Notes: generated by a model from the letters alone, not told the origin. DNA of 64,000 nt from Shinella sp032095155 (GCF_049199905.1 NZ_JBLZPK010000032.1:62001-126000); one strand, 5' to 3'. Positions 26,812 through 36,527 are shown, counted from the stretch's first letter. A program made the numbers and translations.

Positions 26812-28341
26812 ATGGTGGCACGCGTTGGTACGATTGCGTTTCAAGGCATCGAGGGCGTGCCTGTCGATGTGCAGGTCATGGTGGCGCCCGGCAAGATGGG
26901 CATGCAGATCGTCGGTCTGGCCGACAAGGCCGTAGCGGAAAGCCGCGAGCGGGTGCAGGCCGCTCTTCACGCCTCCGGCCTTTCGCTGCCGCCCAAGCGC
27001 GTGACAGTCAATCTCGCACCGGCAGACCTGCCCAAGGAAGGCAGCCACTACGATCTCGCCATCGCGCTCGGCCTGATGATGGCGCTCGGTGCCGTGCCGG
27101 CGGATGCGCTGGAGGATTTCCTCGTCATCGGCGAGCTCAATCTCGACGGCACGATCGCTGCCGTCGCCGGTGCGCTTCCCGCCGCCATGGGCGCCAATGC
27201 GCTCGGCAAGGGCCTCATTTGCCCGGCGGAAAATGGCGCGGAAGCGGCTTGGGCCGGCGGTGGGCTCGAAATCCTTGCTCCGCGCAGCCTGATCGCACTC
27301 GCCAACCATTTCAAAGGGACACAAGCCTTGGGTCGCCCGGTGCCGGCGATCCGCGCAACGCCGGGAGACCTGCCCGATCTCGCGGATATCCGTGGACAGG
27401 AGAGCGCCAAGCGCGCGCTGGAAGTGGCAGCCGCGGGCAGCCACAATCTCCTGATGGTCGGCCCGCCCGGCTCGGGAAAGTCCATGCTCGCCGCGCGTCT
27501 GGCGGCCATCCTGCCGCCGCTCGCTCCGGCCGAACTGCTGGAAGTGTCGATGATCCATTCCATTGCCGGCCAGCTTTCCGGCGGGCGCCTTTCGGATCGC
27601 CGCCCGTTCCGCACGCCGCACCATTCCGCCACCATGGCAGCCCTGGTGGGCGGTGGGCCGCGGGCGCGGCCCGGCGAAGTGTCGCTCGCCCATAACGGCG
27701 TGCTCTTCCTCGATGAATTGCCCGAATTCACACCACAGGCGCTCGACGCGCTGCGCCAACCGCTCGAAACCGGCGAGTGCATCATTGCGCGCGCCAACCA
27801 TCGTGTCAGCTATCCCGCCGCCGTCCAGCTCGTCGCGGCCATGAATCCGTGCCGCTGTGGCATGGCGGGTGAGCCCGGCCGCAGCTGCGCGCGCGGTCCC
27901 CGCTGCATGAGCGACTACCAGGCCCGCGTCTCCGGTCCGCTGATGGATCGCATCGATATCCGCATCGACGTGCCCGCCGTCTCCGCGACGGACCTTATCC
28001 GCCCGATGGCCGGAGAACCGAGTGCCGTGGTGGCAAAGCGTGTCGCCCAAGCGCGCGCCCTGCAGGCCGATCGCTTCGCCCGCCTCGGCATGGCTTCGGT
28101 GACCAGCAATGCGCGGGCCTCGACCGCCCTCGTGGAGAAAGTCGCCGAACCCGACCCCGCCGGTCTCCAGTTGCTGCGCGACGCTGCGGAGAAGATGCGC
28201 TTTTCCGCCCGCGGCTATCACCGCGTCCTCAAGGTCGCCCGCACCCTTGCCGATCTCGACGAAACCTCTATCGTCGGTCGCATCCACCTCGCGGAAGCGA
28301 TTTCCTACCGGATCGCCGGCGAGCGCCTCGTCACCACCTGA
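26812..28341 (+). CDS. YifB/ComM-family Mg-chelatase-like AAA+ ATPase
   Basis: This 509-residue protein has an N-terminal LonC-like domain (KRVTVNLAPADLPKEG, about residues 63-78), then the AAA+ Mg-chelatase-type core with Walker A GPPGSGKSMLAARL (218-231), and the C-terminal CRCG and GPLMDRIDIRIDVP segments. ComM of Vibrio is a hexameric branch-migration helicase for natural transformation; the family is much wider than competent bacteria, so I do not claim competence. A 248-base gap with a TATAAT box and repeated GTTTCAT halves precedes it. Confidence 0.9.
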   Translation: MVARVGTIAFQGIEGVPVDVQVMVAPGKMGMQIVGLADKAVAESRERVQAALHASGLSLPPKRVTVNLAPADLPKEGSHYDLAIALGLMMALGAVPADALEDFLVIGELNLDGTIAAVAGALPAAMGANALGKGLICPAENGAEAAWAGGGLEILAPRSLIALANHFKGTQALGRPVPAIRATPGDLPDLADIRGQESAKRALEVAAAGSHNLLMVGPPGSGKSMLAARLAAILPPLAPAELLEVSMIHSIAGQLSGGRLSDRRPFRTPHHSATMAALVGGGPRARPGEVSLAHNGVLFLDELPEFTPQALDALRQPLETGECIIARANHRVSYPAAVQLVAAMNPCRCGMAGEPGRSCARGPRCMSDYQARVSGPLMDRIDIRIDVPAVSATDLIRPMAGEPSAVVAKRVAQARALQADRFARLGMASVTSNARASTALVEKVAEPDPAGLQLLRDAAEKMRFSARGYHRVLKVARTLADLDETSIVGRIHLAEAISYRIAGERLVTT

Positions 28342-28663
28342 TTGATCGGCGCGGCCGCGACAAGGCGGGCGCGGGGGCCGGCCGGTGGTCCCTTGAGGCT
28401 TGCAGACCAATCGAACCATGCCGGAAGCCACGGCTGTCGCGCGCGCCGAAACGCGGCGTGTTTTTGAGTGTGTGATCCCCGGGCGGCGAGAGGCGTCCTT
28501 TGCGGGCCGCCATGGCTGGACTGTTGGGCCGGTCTGGCGCATGCAGCTCGTGCTCTGTTTAAGCGTACCGCCTCGCGTCTTCGAGAGACCTATTCCGCCG
28601 ATTCAGCGGTACCGCACGGTTATCTGTTTGGTGAAGGTGCCCGCCGGTCCGCTGCCTCCAGCA
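28342..28663. other. 322 bases with no gene recognised
   Basis: This lies between the convergent comM-like gene and the VOC gene. It holds short open frames (for example 28468-28680) with no recognisable motif, low-complexity arginine-rich translations, and no good ribosome-binding site. I see no terminator hairpin, repeat or RNA signal. It may be a decayed gene or a spacer. Confidence 0.6.
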
Positions 28664-29059
28664 TCACGCCGGTCCTTTGAAGACCGCCTCGATATGGTGC
28701 CCGTCCGGATCGATGACGAAGGCCGCATAATAATGCTGGCCGTAATTCAGGCGAAGGCCGGGTGGGCCGTTATCGACGCCGCCGGCGGCGATTGCTGCCG
28801 CGTGGAAGGCATCGACGGCCGCACGGTTCGGCGCGGCAAACGCGATGTGGAAGCCAGGGCCGGGTGCACGGGCATCGTCATGGGCCTTGATGGCGAGCTT
28901 GTCACCGCCGCCGGGCGGCCCGTAACCGATGGCCTGACCCGTTTCGCCGGGGCGGAGGTCGGACCAGACGCGTGTATAGCCGAGCGGTGCGAGCGCGGCA
29001 TCGTAGAAGGCGGCTGCACGGTCGATGGCGCGAGCGCCGAGGGAGAGGTGGTGGAGCAT
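28664..29059 (-). CDS. VOC-family (glyoxalase/dioxygenase-like) protein
   Basis: This 131-residue single-domain VOC protein has the N-terminal MLHHLSLGARAIDRAAAFYD (key parts HHLSLG and RAAAFYDAAL) and C-terminal YAAFVIDPDGHHIEAV, with the metal-binding His and Glu in place. It could be a lyase or resistance protein; no substrate can be read off. I start at 29057-29059, thirteen codons inside the frame. It is separated from cysK by 64 bases in the same direction. Confidence 0.82.
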   Translation of the reverse strand: MLHHLSLGARAIDRAAAFYDAALAPLGYTRVWSDLRPGETGQAIGYGPPGGGDKLAIKAHDDARAPGPGFHIAFAAPNRAAVDAFHAAAIAAGGVDNGPPGLRLNYGQHYYAAFVIDPDGHHIEAVFKGPA

Positions 29060-29123
29060 GGCGCGAGGGAGAGCCGGTCCGGTGGGGAGATGCCGCATGG
29101 CCGGGCCATGCGGCGGTCACGTC

Positions 29124-30092
<969 letters not shown>

Positions 30093-30220
30093 CGGGGTCT
30101 CCTCGTTATTATCGCAGAGAAGATAGGAGGGAACGCGGCGGGAGACGAGTCCGGATTTCGCGGTAAAACGGTTTCAAACGGAATAATCGGGTTGTCGGTG
30201 GCGAAAAACCTGGCAATCCG

Positions 30221-30838
30221 TCATGCCGCGCGGGTGGCGATATAGGCTGCGGTTCCCGCCAGAATGCCGGCCGCGACGCGGTTCAGCCGCTGCAAGGCTT
30301 TCGGCTGCCTGAGCAGGACCCGGGCGCGCGCGGCGAGCGCGATATAGGGCACGACCACGATGAGCAGCACGATGAAGGTGGCGGCCAGCAGCACGCCATA
30401 ATCCTTGAGGCCGATCGCCTCGAGATCGACCAGCGTTGGCACGAGCGCGACATAGAACAGCATGGTCTTGGGATTGCCGAGCGTCACGAACAGGCCCGAC
30501 AGGAAGGACATGGTCATGCTGGTGGAGCGCTGCTCCTCGATGTTCTGCGGCAGCAGCCCACCCGTCCAGAGTTTCCAGGCGATGTAGCCGAGATAGAGCG
30601 CCCCGGCGATCTTGATCAGCATGAAGGCCGTGGTGAAGGTCTGGGCGATGAAGGCAAGGCCGAGGATGACTGCCGTCAGATAGACCATGTCGCCGAGGAT
30701 GAGCCCGAGCCCCATGAAAAAGGTCGGCCGGAACCCGGAACCGAGCGCACGGGCGACGATCGCCGTGATCCCGGGACCGGGAATGATGGCGGCAATGAAC
30801 AAGGCACCGCTATAGGCGATGAGGACGGCGAGGGTCAT
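30221..30838 (-). CDS. LysE/RhtB-family exporter (first of three)
   Basis: This 205-residue inner-membrane protein has six hydrophobic segments and the LysE signature IIPGPGITAIVARALGSG (key part PGPG) near residue 20 and LGNPKTMLFYVALVP near 118. LysE-type proteins export amino acids or their derivatives. I begin at MTLAVLIAY (30836-30838); the 30 preceding residues of the open frame are not membrane-like. Its gene lies upstream of cysK and divergent from another LysE gene. Substrate unknown. Confidence 0.87.
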   Translation of the reverse strand: MTLAVLIAYSGALFIAAIIPGPGITAIVARALGSGFRPTFFMGLGLILGDMVYLTAVILGLAFIAQTFTTAFMLIKIAGALYLGYIAWKLWTGGLLPQNIEEQRSTSMTMSFLSGLFVTLGNPKTMLFYVALVPTLVDLEAIGLKDYGVLLAATFIVLLIVVVPYIALAARARVLLRQPKALQRLNRVAAGILAGTAAYIATRAA

Positions 30839-31002
30839 GGGGAAACTCCTTGGGTGCATCCCTTTTACGCCCGGCGGTGTTTTCCGGCAATGGCCGGCCT
30901 CGCAGCGGACAGCGGGTACTCTTGTCACCGGGACAAGTGCGATCCTTGCGGCGGCAGGGCGCGAGGAATACTCCTCTTTCGTCCATCCAGGGGAGATGAT
31001 CC

Positions 31003-31635
31003 GTGCCCGAATTGACCAGCCTTGCCGCTTTCGCCCTCATTGCGCTCGGCATGGTGCTGACGCCGGGGCCGAACATGCTCTATCTCGTCTCCCGCTCGAT
31101 CTGCCAGGGACCGGCGGCCGGGCTCATCTCGCTCGGCGGCGTGGCGCTCGGTTTCGTGTTCTATCTGTTTGCCGCAGCCCTCGGCATCACCGCGCTTTTG
31201 ATGGCGGTGCCCTATGCCTATGATGCGTTGCGTTTTGCGGGCGCGCTCTATCTCGCCTGGCTGGCCTGGCAGGCGCTGCGTCCCGGCGGGCGTTCGCCCT
31301 TTGCGGTGAAGACCCTGCCGCGCGACGGCAACCGCAAACTCTTCCTCATGGGGCTTGTCACCAATCTGCTGAACCCCAAGGTTGCCGTGCTCTATCTCTC
31401 GCTGCTGCCGCAGTTCATCGACCCTGCAAGGGGCCATGTTTTCCTGCAGGCGCTGGTGCTGGGCGGCACGCAGATCGTCATTGCCGTCAGCATCAACGGG
31501 CTGATCGCCGTGTCCGCGGGCTCCGTGGCCGCCCTTCTCGCCACCCGCCCGCGCTGGGCGCTCGTGCAGCGCTGGCTGATGGGCACGATGCTGGCCGGGC
31601 TCGCGCTGCGCATGGCGACGGATGCTGGACGCTGA
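31003..31635 (+). CDS. LysE/RhtB-family exporter (second of three)
   Basis: This 210-residue membrane protein has the RhtB signature MVLTPGPNMLYLVSRSI (PGPN, about 21-24) and LVTNLLNPKVAVLYLSLLPQF near 116, with six helices. It starts at a GTG with GGGGAG ahead. It is divergent from the first LysE gene across a 164-base shared promoter region and its stop directly abuts the stop of the convergent GNAT gene. RhtB proteins export homoserine, threonine or cysteine; which is unknown. Confidence 0.88.
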   Translation: MPELTSLAAFALIALGMVLTPGPNMLYLVSRSICQGPAAGLISLGGVALGFVFYLFAAALGITALLMAVPYAYDALRFAGALYLAWLAWQALRPGGRSPFAVKTLPRDGNRKLFLMGLVTNLLNPKVAVLYLSLLPQFIDPARGHVFLQALVLGGTQIVIAVSINGLIAVSAGSVAALLATRPRWALVQRWLMGTMLAGLALRMATDAGR

Positions 31636-32523
31636 TCAGAATTCTGCCATCGGCGGCAGCGCGAAGGGCTTTTGCGGCAGCAGGTCCTCCGCTCCGCGCA
31701 GCATGAGCACCACGTCGCCCTCGTCGGCAATGGCCTCGCCGTTCCAGTTCAGATGATCGGGCGCAAAATGCACGTGGATTTTTGACGGCGTGAGCCGCAG
31801 GCTTGCGAGGATATCGGCGAGGGCAGGGATTTGCGCACCGGCCACGTCGAACAGCTCGAAGGTGCCGTCTTCGCCCTGTTGCCAGGCAATGACGGCGCCG
31901 TCCTCTTCCATGACGTCGAGCCGGAGATCCGGCATCAGCGCGGCGTTGAACAGAAACATCTCGACCTGCCGCAGCGGTGCAAAACGATCGGAAACCGGGC
32001 GACGACCATTCAAGAGTCGGCGAAGCAACGTCACGTCCGCATCGTTGGCCATATCGAGCTGCCGCGTTGCGCCAGCCCGACCGCCTGTCGGTGCCGGGCC
32101 TGCAAAACGATGCTGCGCCAGCGTTCGGAAACCGTAACGCTCGTAGAGGGTGGGCTTGTCGGTCAGCAGCGCCACGGCTTCAAAACCCTCGCTGTCGCAA
32201 TAGTCGAGGGCTGCCTCCATGACGGAGCGGAACAGGCCGCGCCCGCGAAAATCCGGCCGCACCGCTCCCGATTGCAGCGCCGCGGCGCGCGTGAAATTGC
32301 CGTTGATGACCAGCGGCATCGAGAAGGCACTGATATTGGCGATGCAGGTGCCGGATGCGTCGAACCAGGCGAAGGGCACGCCGGTCGGGTCCGGCCCGCC
32401 AAGCCGGTCGAGGATCGTCACATCGATGCCGAACGTGTCGTCGAGCAGGCCGGCAAGCGCCAGCGAAGCCGCCGGATCGCCGAAATAGTTCGCGCGGAAA
32501 ACGAGCGCAGGATGGCCCGTCAT
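31636..32523 (-). CDS. GNAT-family N-acetyltransferase
   Basis: This 295-residue protein has the acetyl-CoA-binding GNAT motif AVRPDFRGRGLFRSVMEAAL (R/Q-x-x-G-x-G/A as RGRGLF) near residues 87-106 and PTLYERYGFRTL, with a longer C-terminal half (about 160 residues) of unknown fold. Substrate unknown. It starts four bases before dut's stop in the same direction, so the two may be cotranscribed. Its 3' end meets the LysE gene end to end. Confidence 0.8.
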   Translation of the reverse strand: MTGHPALVFRANYFGDPAASLALAGLLDDTFGIDVTILDRLGGPDPTGVPFAWFDASGTCIANISAFSMPLVINGNFTRAAALQSGAVRPDFRGRGLFRSVMEAALDYCDSEGFEAVALLTDKPTLYERYGFRTLAQHRFAGPAPTGGRAGATRQLDMANDADVTLLRRLLNGRRPVSDRFAPLRQVEMFLFNAALMPDLRLDVMEEDGAVIAWQQGEDGTFELFDVAGAQIPALADILASLRLTPSKIHVHFAPDHLNWNGEAIADEGDVVLMLRGAEDLLPQKPFALPPMAEF

Positions 32524-32527
32524 CGTC

Positions 32528-32995
32528 TCAGCGCACGCCGGTCGAGCCGAAGCCGCCGGCGCCGCGTGCGGTCTCGCTGGCTTCCGTTACCTCGTGAACG
32601 GCGATCTGCGTTACGGGGGCGATTACCATCTGGGCGATGCGCATGCCGCGCTCGATGGTGAACGGCTCTTCGCCGAGATTGACGAGCAGCACCTTCACCT
32701 CGCCGCGATAATCGCTGTCGATGGTGCCGGGGGTGTTGAGGCAGGTGATGCCGTTCTTGAAGGCGAGGCCGGAGCGCGGACGGATCTGCGCCTCGTAGCC
32801 GAAGGGCACTTCGAAGACGAAGCCGGTCGGTACCAGCGTGCGCTTGCCCGGCGCGAGCGTCAGCGGTGCATCGGCTTCCACCGCGGCGCGCAGGTCCATG
32901 CCGGCGGCGCCCGGCGTCTCATAGGCGGGAAGCTCGATCCCCGCGCCATGCGGCAGGCGGATGAGGGAGAGCTGGGCGGGAGCGTGTGCGGTCAT
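32528..32995 (-). CDS. dut: deoxyuridine 5'-triphosphate nucleotidohydrolase
   Basis: Dut splits dUTP to dUMP and pyrophosphate, keeping uracil out of DNA. The 155-residue trimeric-type enzyme shows AAGMDLRAA, PRSGLAFKNGI, NTPGTIDSDYRGEVKVLLVN (key parts GTIDSDYRGE), ERGMRIAQMV and the C-terminal RGAGGFGSTG motif V. I start at the ATG at 32995 (MTAHAPAQ); the longer open frame extends 116 residues across the prfC start on the other strand and is not real. Confidence 0.96.
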   Translation of the reverse strand: MTAHAPAQLSLIRLPHGAGIELPAYETPGAAGMDLRAAVEADAPLTLAPGKRTLVPTGFVFEVPFGYEAQIRPRSGLAFKNGITCLNTPGTIDSDYRGEVKVLLVNLGEEPFTIERGMRIAQMVIAPVTQIAVHEVTEASETARGAGGFGSTGVR

Positions 32996-33089
32996 GCGGC
33001 CATAAGCCGGCCGTGGCGGCAGCGCGTCAATTGCATCTTCGAGGCGGAGCCTGTAAAGACGCCGGCAACTCACAGGATATTGCAGAAAA

Positions 33090-34670
33090 ATGGCTGAAAC
33101 CCTCGCCGAGGCGGTCTCCCGCCGCCGCACCTTCGCGATCATCGCGCACCCGGACGCCGGTAAAACCACGCTCACCGAAAAGCTGCTGCTGTTCGGCGGC
33201 GCCATCCAGCTCGCCGGCGAAGTGAAGGCGAAGAAGGACCGCATCCAGACCCGGTCGGACTGGATGAAGATCGAGCGCGAGCGCGGCATCTCCGTCGTGA
33301 CCTCGGTCATGACCTTCGAATATGACGGCAACGTCTTCAACATTCTCGATACGCCCGGCCACGAGGACTTCGCCGACGATACCTACCGCACGCTGACGGC
33401 CGTTGACGCGGCCATCATGGTCATCGATGCCGCCAAGGGTATCGAGCCGCGCACGCTGAAACTCTTCGAAGTCTGCCGCCTGCGCGATATCCCGATCATC
33501 ACCTTCGTCAACAAGATGGACCGCGAAAGCCGCGACCCCTTCGAAATCCTCGACGAGGTGGAAGAGAAGCTGGCACTCGATACCGCGCCGGTCACCTGGC
33601 CCGTCGGCCGCTCCAAGTCCTTCTGCGGCTCCTATCACCTTGCCGATCGCACCTATCGCGGCTCGGATACGCAGGTGCAGCCGACGAAAATGGACGATAT
33701 CGCCGAAGTCGCCAAAAACCTGCCGGAAAACGAGCGCGAAGCCTTCACCGAGGAGCTGGAGCTGGCCCGCGAGGCCTGCCGCCCATTCGACCGCGAAGCC
33801 TTCCTCGAAGGCCATATGACGCCGGTCTTCTTCGGTTCGGCATTGCGCAATTTCGGTGTGCGCGATCTCATCAACGCGCTCGGCGCCTTCGCGCCGCCGC
33901 CGCGTGACCAGATTGCCGATGTGCGCAAGGTCCATGCCGCCGAAGACAAGATGACGGCCTTCGTCTTCAAGATCCAGGCCAATATGGACCCGAACCACCG
34001 CGACCGCATCGCGTTTGCCCGCGTCTGCTCCGGTATGCTGGAGCGCGGCATGAAGGTGCGCCTTGCCCGCACCGGCAAGACCATAGGTCTCTCGGCGCCG
34101 CAGTTCTTCTTCGCCTCGCAGCGCCAGCTGGCCGACACGGCCTATGCCGGCGACGTGGTGGGCATCCCGAACCACGGCACGCTGCGCATCGGCGATACGC
34201 TGACGGAAGGCGAAGCGCTGGTCTTCGAGGGCGTGCCGAACTTCGCGCCGGAAATTCTGCGCCGCGTGCGGCTGGAAGACGCGATGAAGGCCAAGAAGCT
34301 GAAGGAAGCCCTGCAGCAGATGGCGGAAGAGGGCGTCGTGCAGCTATTCTCACCGGAAGACGGCTCGCCGGCCATCGTCGGCGTGGTCGGTGCGCTGCAG
34401 CTCGACGTGTTGAAGGAACGGCTTCAGGGGGAATACGGTCTGCCGGTTTCCTTCGAGATGTCGCGCTTCTCCGTCTGCCGCTGGGTTTCCTCCGAGAATG
34501 CGGCGGAACTCGACAAATTCGTTACCCAGCGCCGCGGCGATATCGCCCGCGACCTTGACGGCGATCCGGTGTTTTTGGCGCAGGACAGCTTCTCTCTGCG
34601 CTACGAGGCGGAGCGCTATCCCGCGATCAAGATGGTCGCCATCAAGGAATATCACGTCACCAAGGCGTAA
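33090..34670 (+). CDS. prfC: peptide chain release factor 3
   Basis: RF3 is the GTPase that removes class I release factors from the ribosome after termination. The 526-residue protein has G1 HPDAGKTTLTEK (about 19-30), G3 DTPGHEDF and G4 NKMDRE, with EF-G-like domain II and the RF3 C-terminal domain (e.g. ISVVTSVMTFEYDG, YPAIKMVAIKEYHV). Its 3' end is followed by a strong terminator that separates it from the thiD riboswitch. The upstream ribosome-binding site is weak. Confidence 0.96.
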   Translation: MAETLAEAVSRRRTFAIIAHPDAGKTTLTEKLLLFGGAIQLAGEVKAKKDRIQTRSDWMKIERERGISVVTSVMTFEYDGNVFNILDTPGHEDFADDTYRTLTAVDAAIMVIDAAKGIEPRTLKLFEVCRLRDIPIITFVNKMDRESRDPFEILDEVEEKLALDTAPVTWPVGRSKSFCGSYHLADRTYRGSDTQVQPTKMDDIAEVAKNLPENEREAFTEELELAREACRPFDREAFLEGHMTPVFFGSALRNFGVRDLINALGAFAPPPRDQIADVRKVHAAEDKMTAFVFKIQANMDPNHRDRIAFARVCSGMLERGMKVRLARTGKTIGLSAPQFFFASQRQLADTAYAGDVVGIPNHGTLRIGDTLTEGEALVFEGVPNFAPEILRRVRLEDAMKAKKLKEALQQMAEEGVVQLFSPEDGSPAIVGVVGALQLDVLKERLQGEYGLPVSFEMSRFSVCRWVSSENAAELDKFVTQRRGDIARDLDGDPVFLAQDSFSLRYEAERYPAIKMVAIKEYHVTKA

Positions 34671-34687
34671 CGCACGCCTGCCATTTT

Positions 34688-34724
34688 GCCGCCTGTCACT
34701 TTCAAGATGACAGGCGGCTTTTCA
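34688..34724 (+). terminator. prfC rho-independent terminator
   Basis: GCCGCCTGTCA (34688-34698) pairs with TGACAGGCGGC (34708-34718), an 11-base-pair perfect stem with a nine-base loop, followed by TTTTC. It lies 18 bases past the prfC stop and before the riboswitch. Confidence 0.9.
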
Positions 34725-34737
34725 TTTGCGAAACGTA

Positions 34738-34876
34738 GCGCCTGGACAGGGGCGTCCGCCGCAAGGCGGGCTGAGAAGCACCCTTTGAACCTGAACCGGA
34801 TCATGCCGGCGGAGGGAGTCGAACGGGCGCCGTATCGCTGCGCGTCCCACGGCCACCTCCGTCGCAAGGAGGCTTA
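34738..34876 (+). ncRNA. TPP (THI element) riboswitch with SD-sequestering platform
   Basis: The conserved aptamer core is clear: GGCTGAGA (34769-34776), ACCCTTTGAACCTGA (34780-34794), GGATCATGCCGGCGGAGGGA (given as its parts GGATCATGCC and GGAGGGA, to 34817), closed by GCGCC (34738-34742) pairing with GGCGC (34826-34830). Downstream, CCTCC (34856-34860) can pair with the thiD Shine-Dalgarno GGAGG (34868-34872), and CCTCCG (34856-34861) can instead pair with CGGAGG (34810-34815) inside the aptamer. The pairings exclude each other, so TPP binding should hide the ribosome site and lower thiD translation. Confidence 0.93.
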
Positions 34877-35689
34877 ATGGCCGAGACGACCATCGCAAAC
34901 ATCCTTTCCATCGCAGGGTCCGACCCGTCGGGCGGCGCCGGCATCCAGGCCGATCTCAAGACCTTCGCGGCGCGCGGCACCTATGGCATGGCCGTGCTGA
35001 CGGCGCTGACGGCGCAGAACACACAAGGCGTGTCCGGCGTGCATCTCGTGCCGGCGGATTTCGTCGCGGCGCAGATCCGGGATGTCTTCGCCGATGTGCG
35101 GGTCCATGCGGTGAAGATCGGCATGATCGCCTCGGCCGATATTGTCGAGGCGGTGGCCCATGCGCTCGCCAGCCATCGCAGCACGCCGCTCGTGCTCGAT
35201 CCCGTCATGGTGGCCAAGGGTGGCGCCTCGCTTCTGGCGCGCGAGGCCGTCGATGCCCTGATGCGCCGCCTGCTGCCGCTCGCCACGGTGCTCACGCCCA
35301 ACCTGCCGGAGGCGGCCGCTCTGCTCGGCGAGGCGGAGGCAACGGACCGGGAGACGATGGCGGATCAGGCGAACCGCCTGCTGGCGCTTGGCCCCAAGGC
35401 GGTGCTGCTGAAGGGTGGGCACCTGCCCGGCAACCAGAGCCCGGATGTCCTGGCGACGCGCGATCGCCTGCGCTGGTTCGAGGGCGTGCGCGTCCTTACG
35501 CGCAACACCCATGGCACCGGCTGCTCGCTATCGAGCGCCATTGCGGCCGAACTCGGCAAGGGCAAGACGCTGCCGGATGCCGTGGCGGCGGCAAAAAGCT
35601 ACATTGCCGGCGCCGTGCGCGGCTCGGATGCGCTGGCCGTCGGCTCCGGCCACGGCCCGCTGCACCATTTTCATGCGCTCTGGAACTAG
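34877..35689 (+). CDS. thiD: hydroxymethylpyrimidine (phosphate) kinase
   Basis: ThiD phosphorylates HMP and HMP-P in thiamine synthesis or salvage. This 270-residue ribokinase-fold enzyme shows SIAGSDPSGGAGIQADLKTF (key part SDPSGGAGIQAD) at the start, TPNLPEAAALLG and the ATP/anion-hole NTHGTGCSLSSAIAA near the C-terminus. It starts at ATG 34877 with GGAGG five bases upstream; that site is controlled by the TPP riboswitch above. No other thi gene is adjacent. Confidence 0.95.
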   Translation: MAETTIANILSIAGSDPSGGAGIQADLKTFAARGTYGMAVLTALTAQNTQGVSGVHLVPADFVAAQIRDVFADVRVHAVKIGMIASADIVEAVAHALASHRSTPLVLDPVMVAKGGASLLAREAVDALMRRLLPLATVLTPNLPEAAALLGEAEATDRETMADQANRLLALGPKAVLLKGGHLPGNQSPDVLATRDRLRWFEGVRVLTRNTHGTGCSLSSAIAAELGKGKTLPDAVAAAKSYIAGAVRGSDALAVGSGHGPLHHFHALWN

Positions 35690-35690
35690 A

Positions 35691-35790
35691 GTATTTCCGC
35701 TTTTCTTCGAAACGCGAAAACGCTCTAGCTCTTTGTTTCTAGGCAATTCCGGACGCAAAACCGCTTCGCACTTTTGCTGGAATTGCTCTA
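35691..35790. repeat. rhizobial-type palindromic intergenic repeat, copy A
   Basis: The core at 35743-35786 is GCAATTCC ... GGAATTGC with inner arms GCAAAA and TTTTGC, a bulged hairpin. In front (35691-35728) is a second half, with CGCTTTTC and GAAAACG and a CTCTAG end. The core matches copy B in inverted orientation. The element overlaps the stop codon of the LysE gene by three bases. Similar GCAATTCC/GGAATTGC palindromes are widespread between rhizobial genes. Confidence 0.8.
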
Positions 35791-36399
35791 GCGATCCGCG
35801 AGCGCCAGCCGCAGACCCATCAGACCGAGCGCGGCGGCAAAACTGCGCTGTGTCCAGACCATGATCTTCGGACGGCTCAGCACCTGCTGCCGCAGGCCTG
35901 CGGCAAGGGCTGCATAGAGCGCGAAGACGAGGAAGGTCAGCGCCATGAAGACTACGCCGAGGATGAGCATGCGCGCGGTGACGTCAGGCGCCTGTGCCGG
36001 TACGAATTGCGGCAGGAAGGCCAGGAAGAACAGCGAGAGTTTCGGGTTGAAGATATTGGTGAGGATGCCTTTCCGCACGATGCGCGGCGCCCGTTCTGCC
36101 GGCTGATCCGGCCCGAGATCGAGCGCACGCGAATCCTTCAGGAGGCTCCAGGCGATGAAAAGCAGATAGGCGACGCCGGCATAGCGCAGCACCTCGAAGG
36201 CGAGCGCACTGGCATGCAGCACGGCGGCAAGCCCGACGACACTGGCGAGGATATGCGGAATGATGCCGAGCGTGCAGCCGAAGGCGGCAAGCAGGCCGGC
36301 GCGAAAACCACCGCTGATACCGAGCGCCAGCGTATAGATGACGCCGGTGCCCGGAAGCAGGATGACAACGAGCGAGGTTATGAGGAATTCGGTGGTCAT
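35788..36399 (-). CDS. LysE/RhtB-family exporter (third of three)
   Basis: This 203-residue membrane protein has the start MTTEFLITSLVVILLPGTGV (PGTG at about residues 16-19), GILTNIFNPKLSLFFLAFLPQF, and six helices. LysE-type proteins export amino acids. I start at the ATG at 36397-36399, 25 codons inside the open frame, with GGGAA at suitable distance. The gene sits between inverted repeat copies A and B and is downstream of an AraC regulator in the same direction, so the regulator may control it. Confidence 0.87.
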   Translation of the reverse strand: MTTEFLITSLVVILLPGTGVIYTLALGISGGFRAGLLAAFGCTLGIIPHILASVVGLAAVLHASALAFEVLRYAGVAYLLFIAWSLLKDSRALDLGPDQPAERAPRIVRKGILTNIFNPKLSLFFLAFLPQFVPAQAPDVTARMLILGVVFMALTFLVFALYAALAAGLRQQVLSRPKIMVWTQRSFAAALGLMGLRLALADR

Positions 36400-36474
36400 G
36401 TGATGTTCCCATGCTGAGGAGCGGGCAGGAAACACCGGAGCGGCCAGGATGGTCTTGAACGAAATTGCAGCCAA

Positions 36475-36518
36475 GCAATTCCAGCAAAAGTGCGGAGCGG
36501 TTTTGCGCCCGGAATTGC
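36475..36518. repeat. rhizobial-type palindromic repeat, copy B (inverted to copy A)
   Basis: GCAATTCC (36475-36482) and GGAATTGC (36511-36518) flank an inner CAAAA ... TTTTG pair. The reverse complement aligns almost base for base with the core of copy A. It sits between the AraC gene stop and the LysE gene start. Confidence 0.8.
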
Positions 36519-36527
36519 GAAAAGTCG

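Noticed and set aside
26812..28341. Natural competence by ComM
   Set aside because: The YifB family occurs in many non-competent bacteria, and no other competence genes are present.
28400..28680. Small frames between the ComM-like gene and the VOC gene
   Set aside because: No Shine-Dalgarno, no domain, low-complexity arginine-rich translation.
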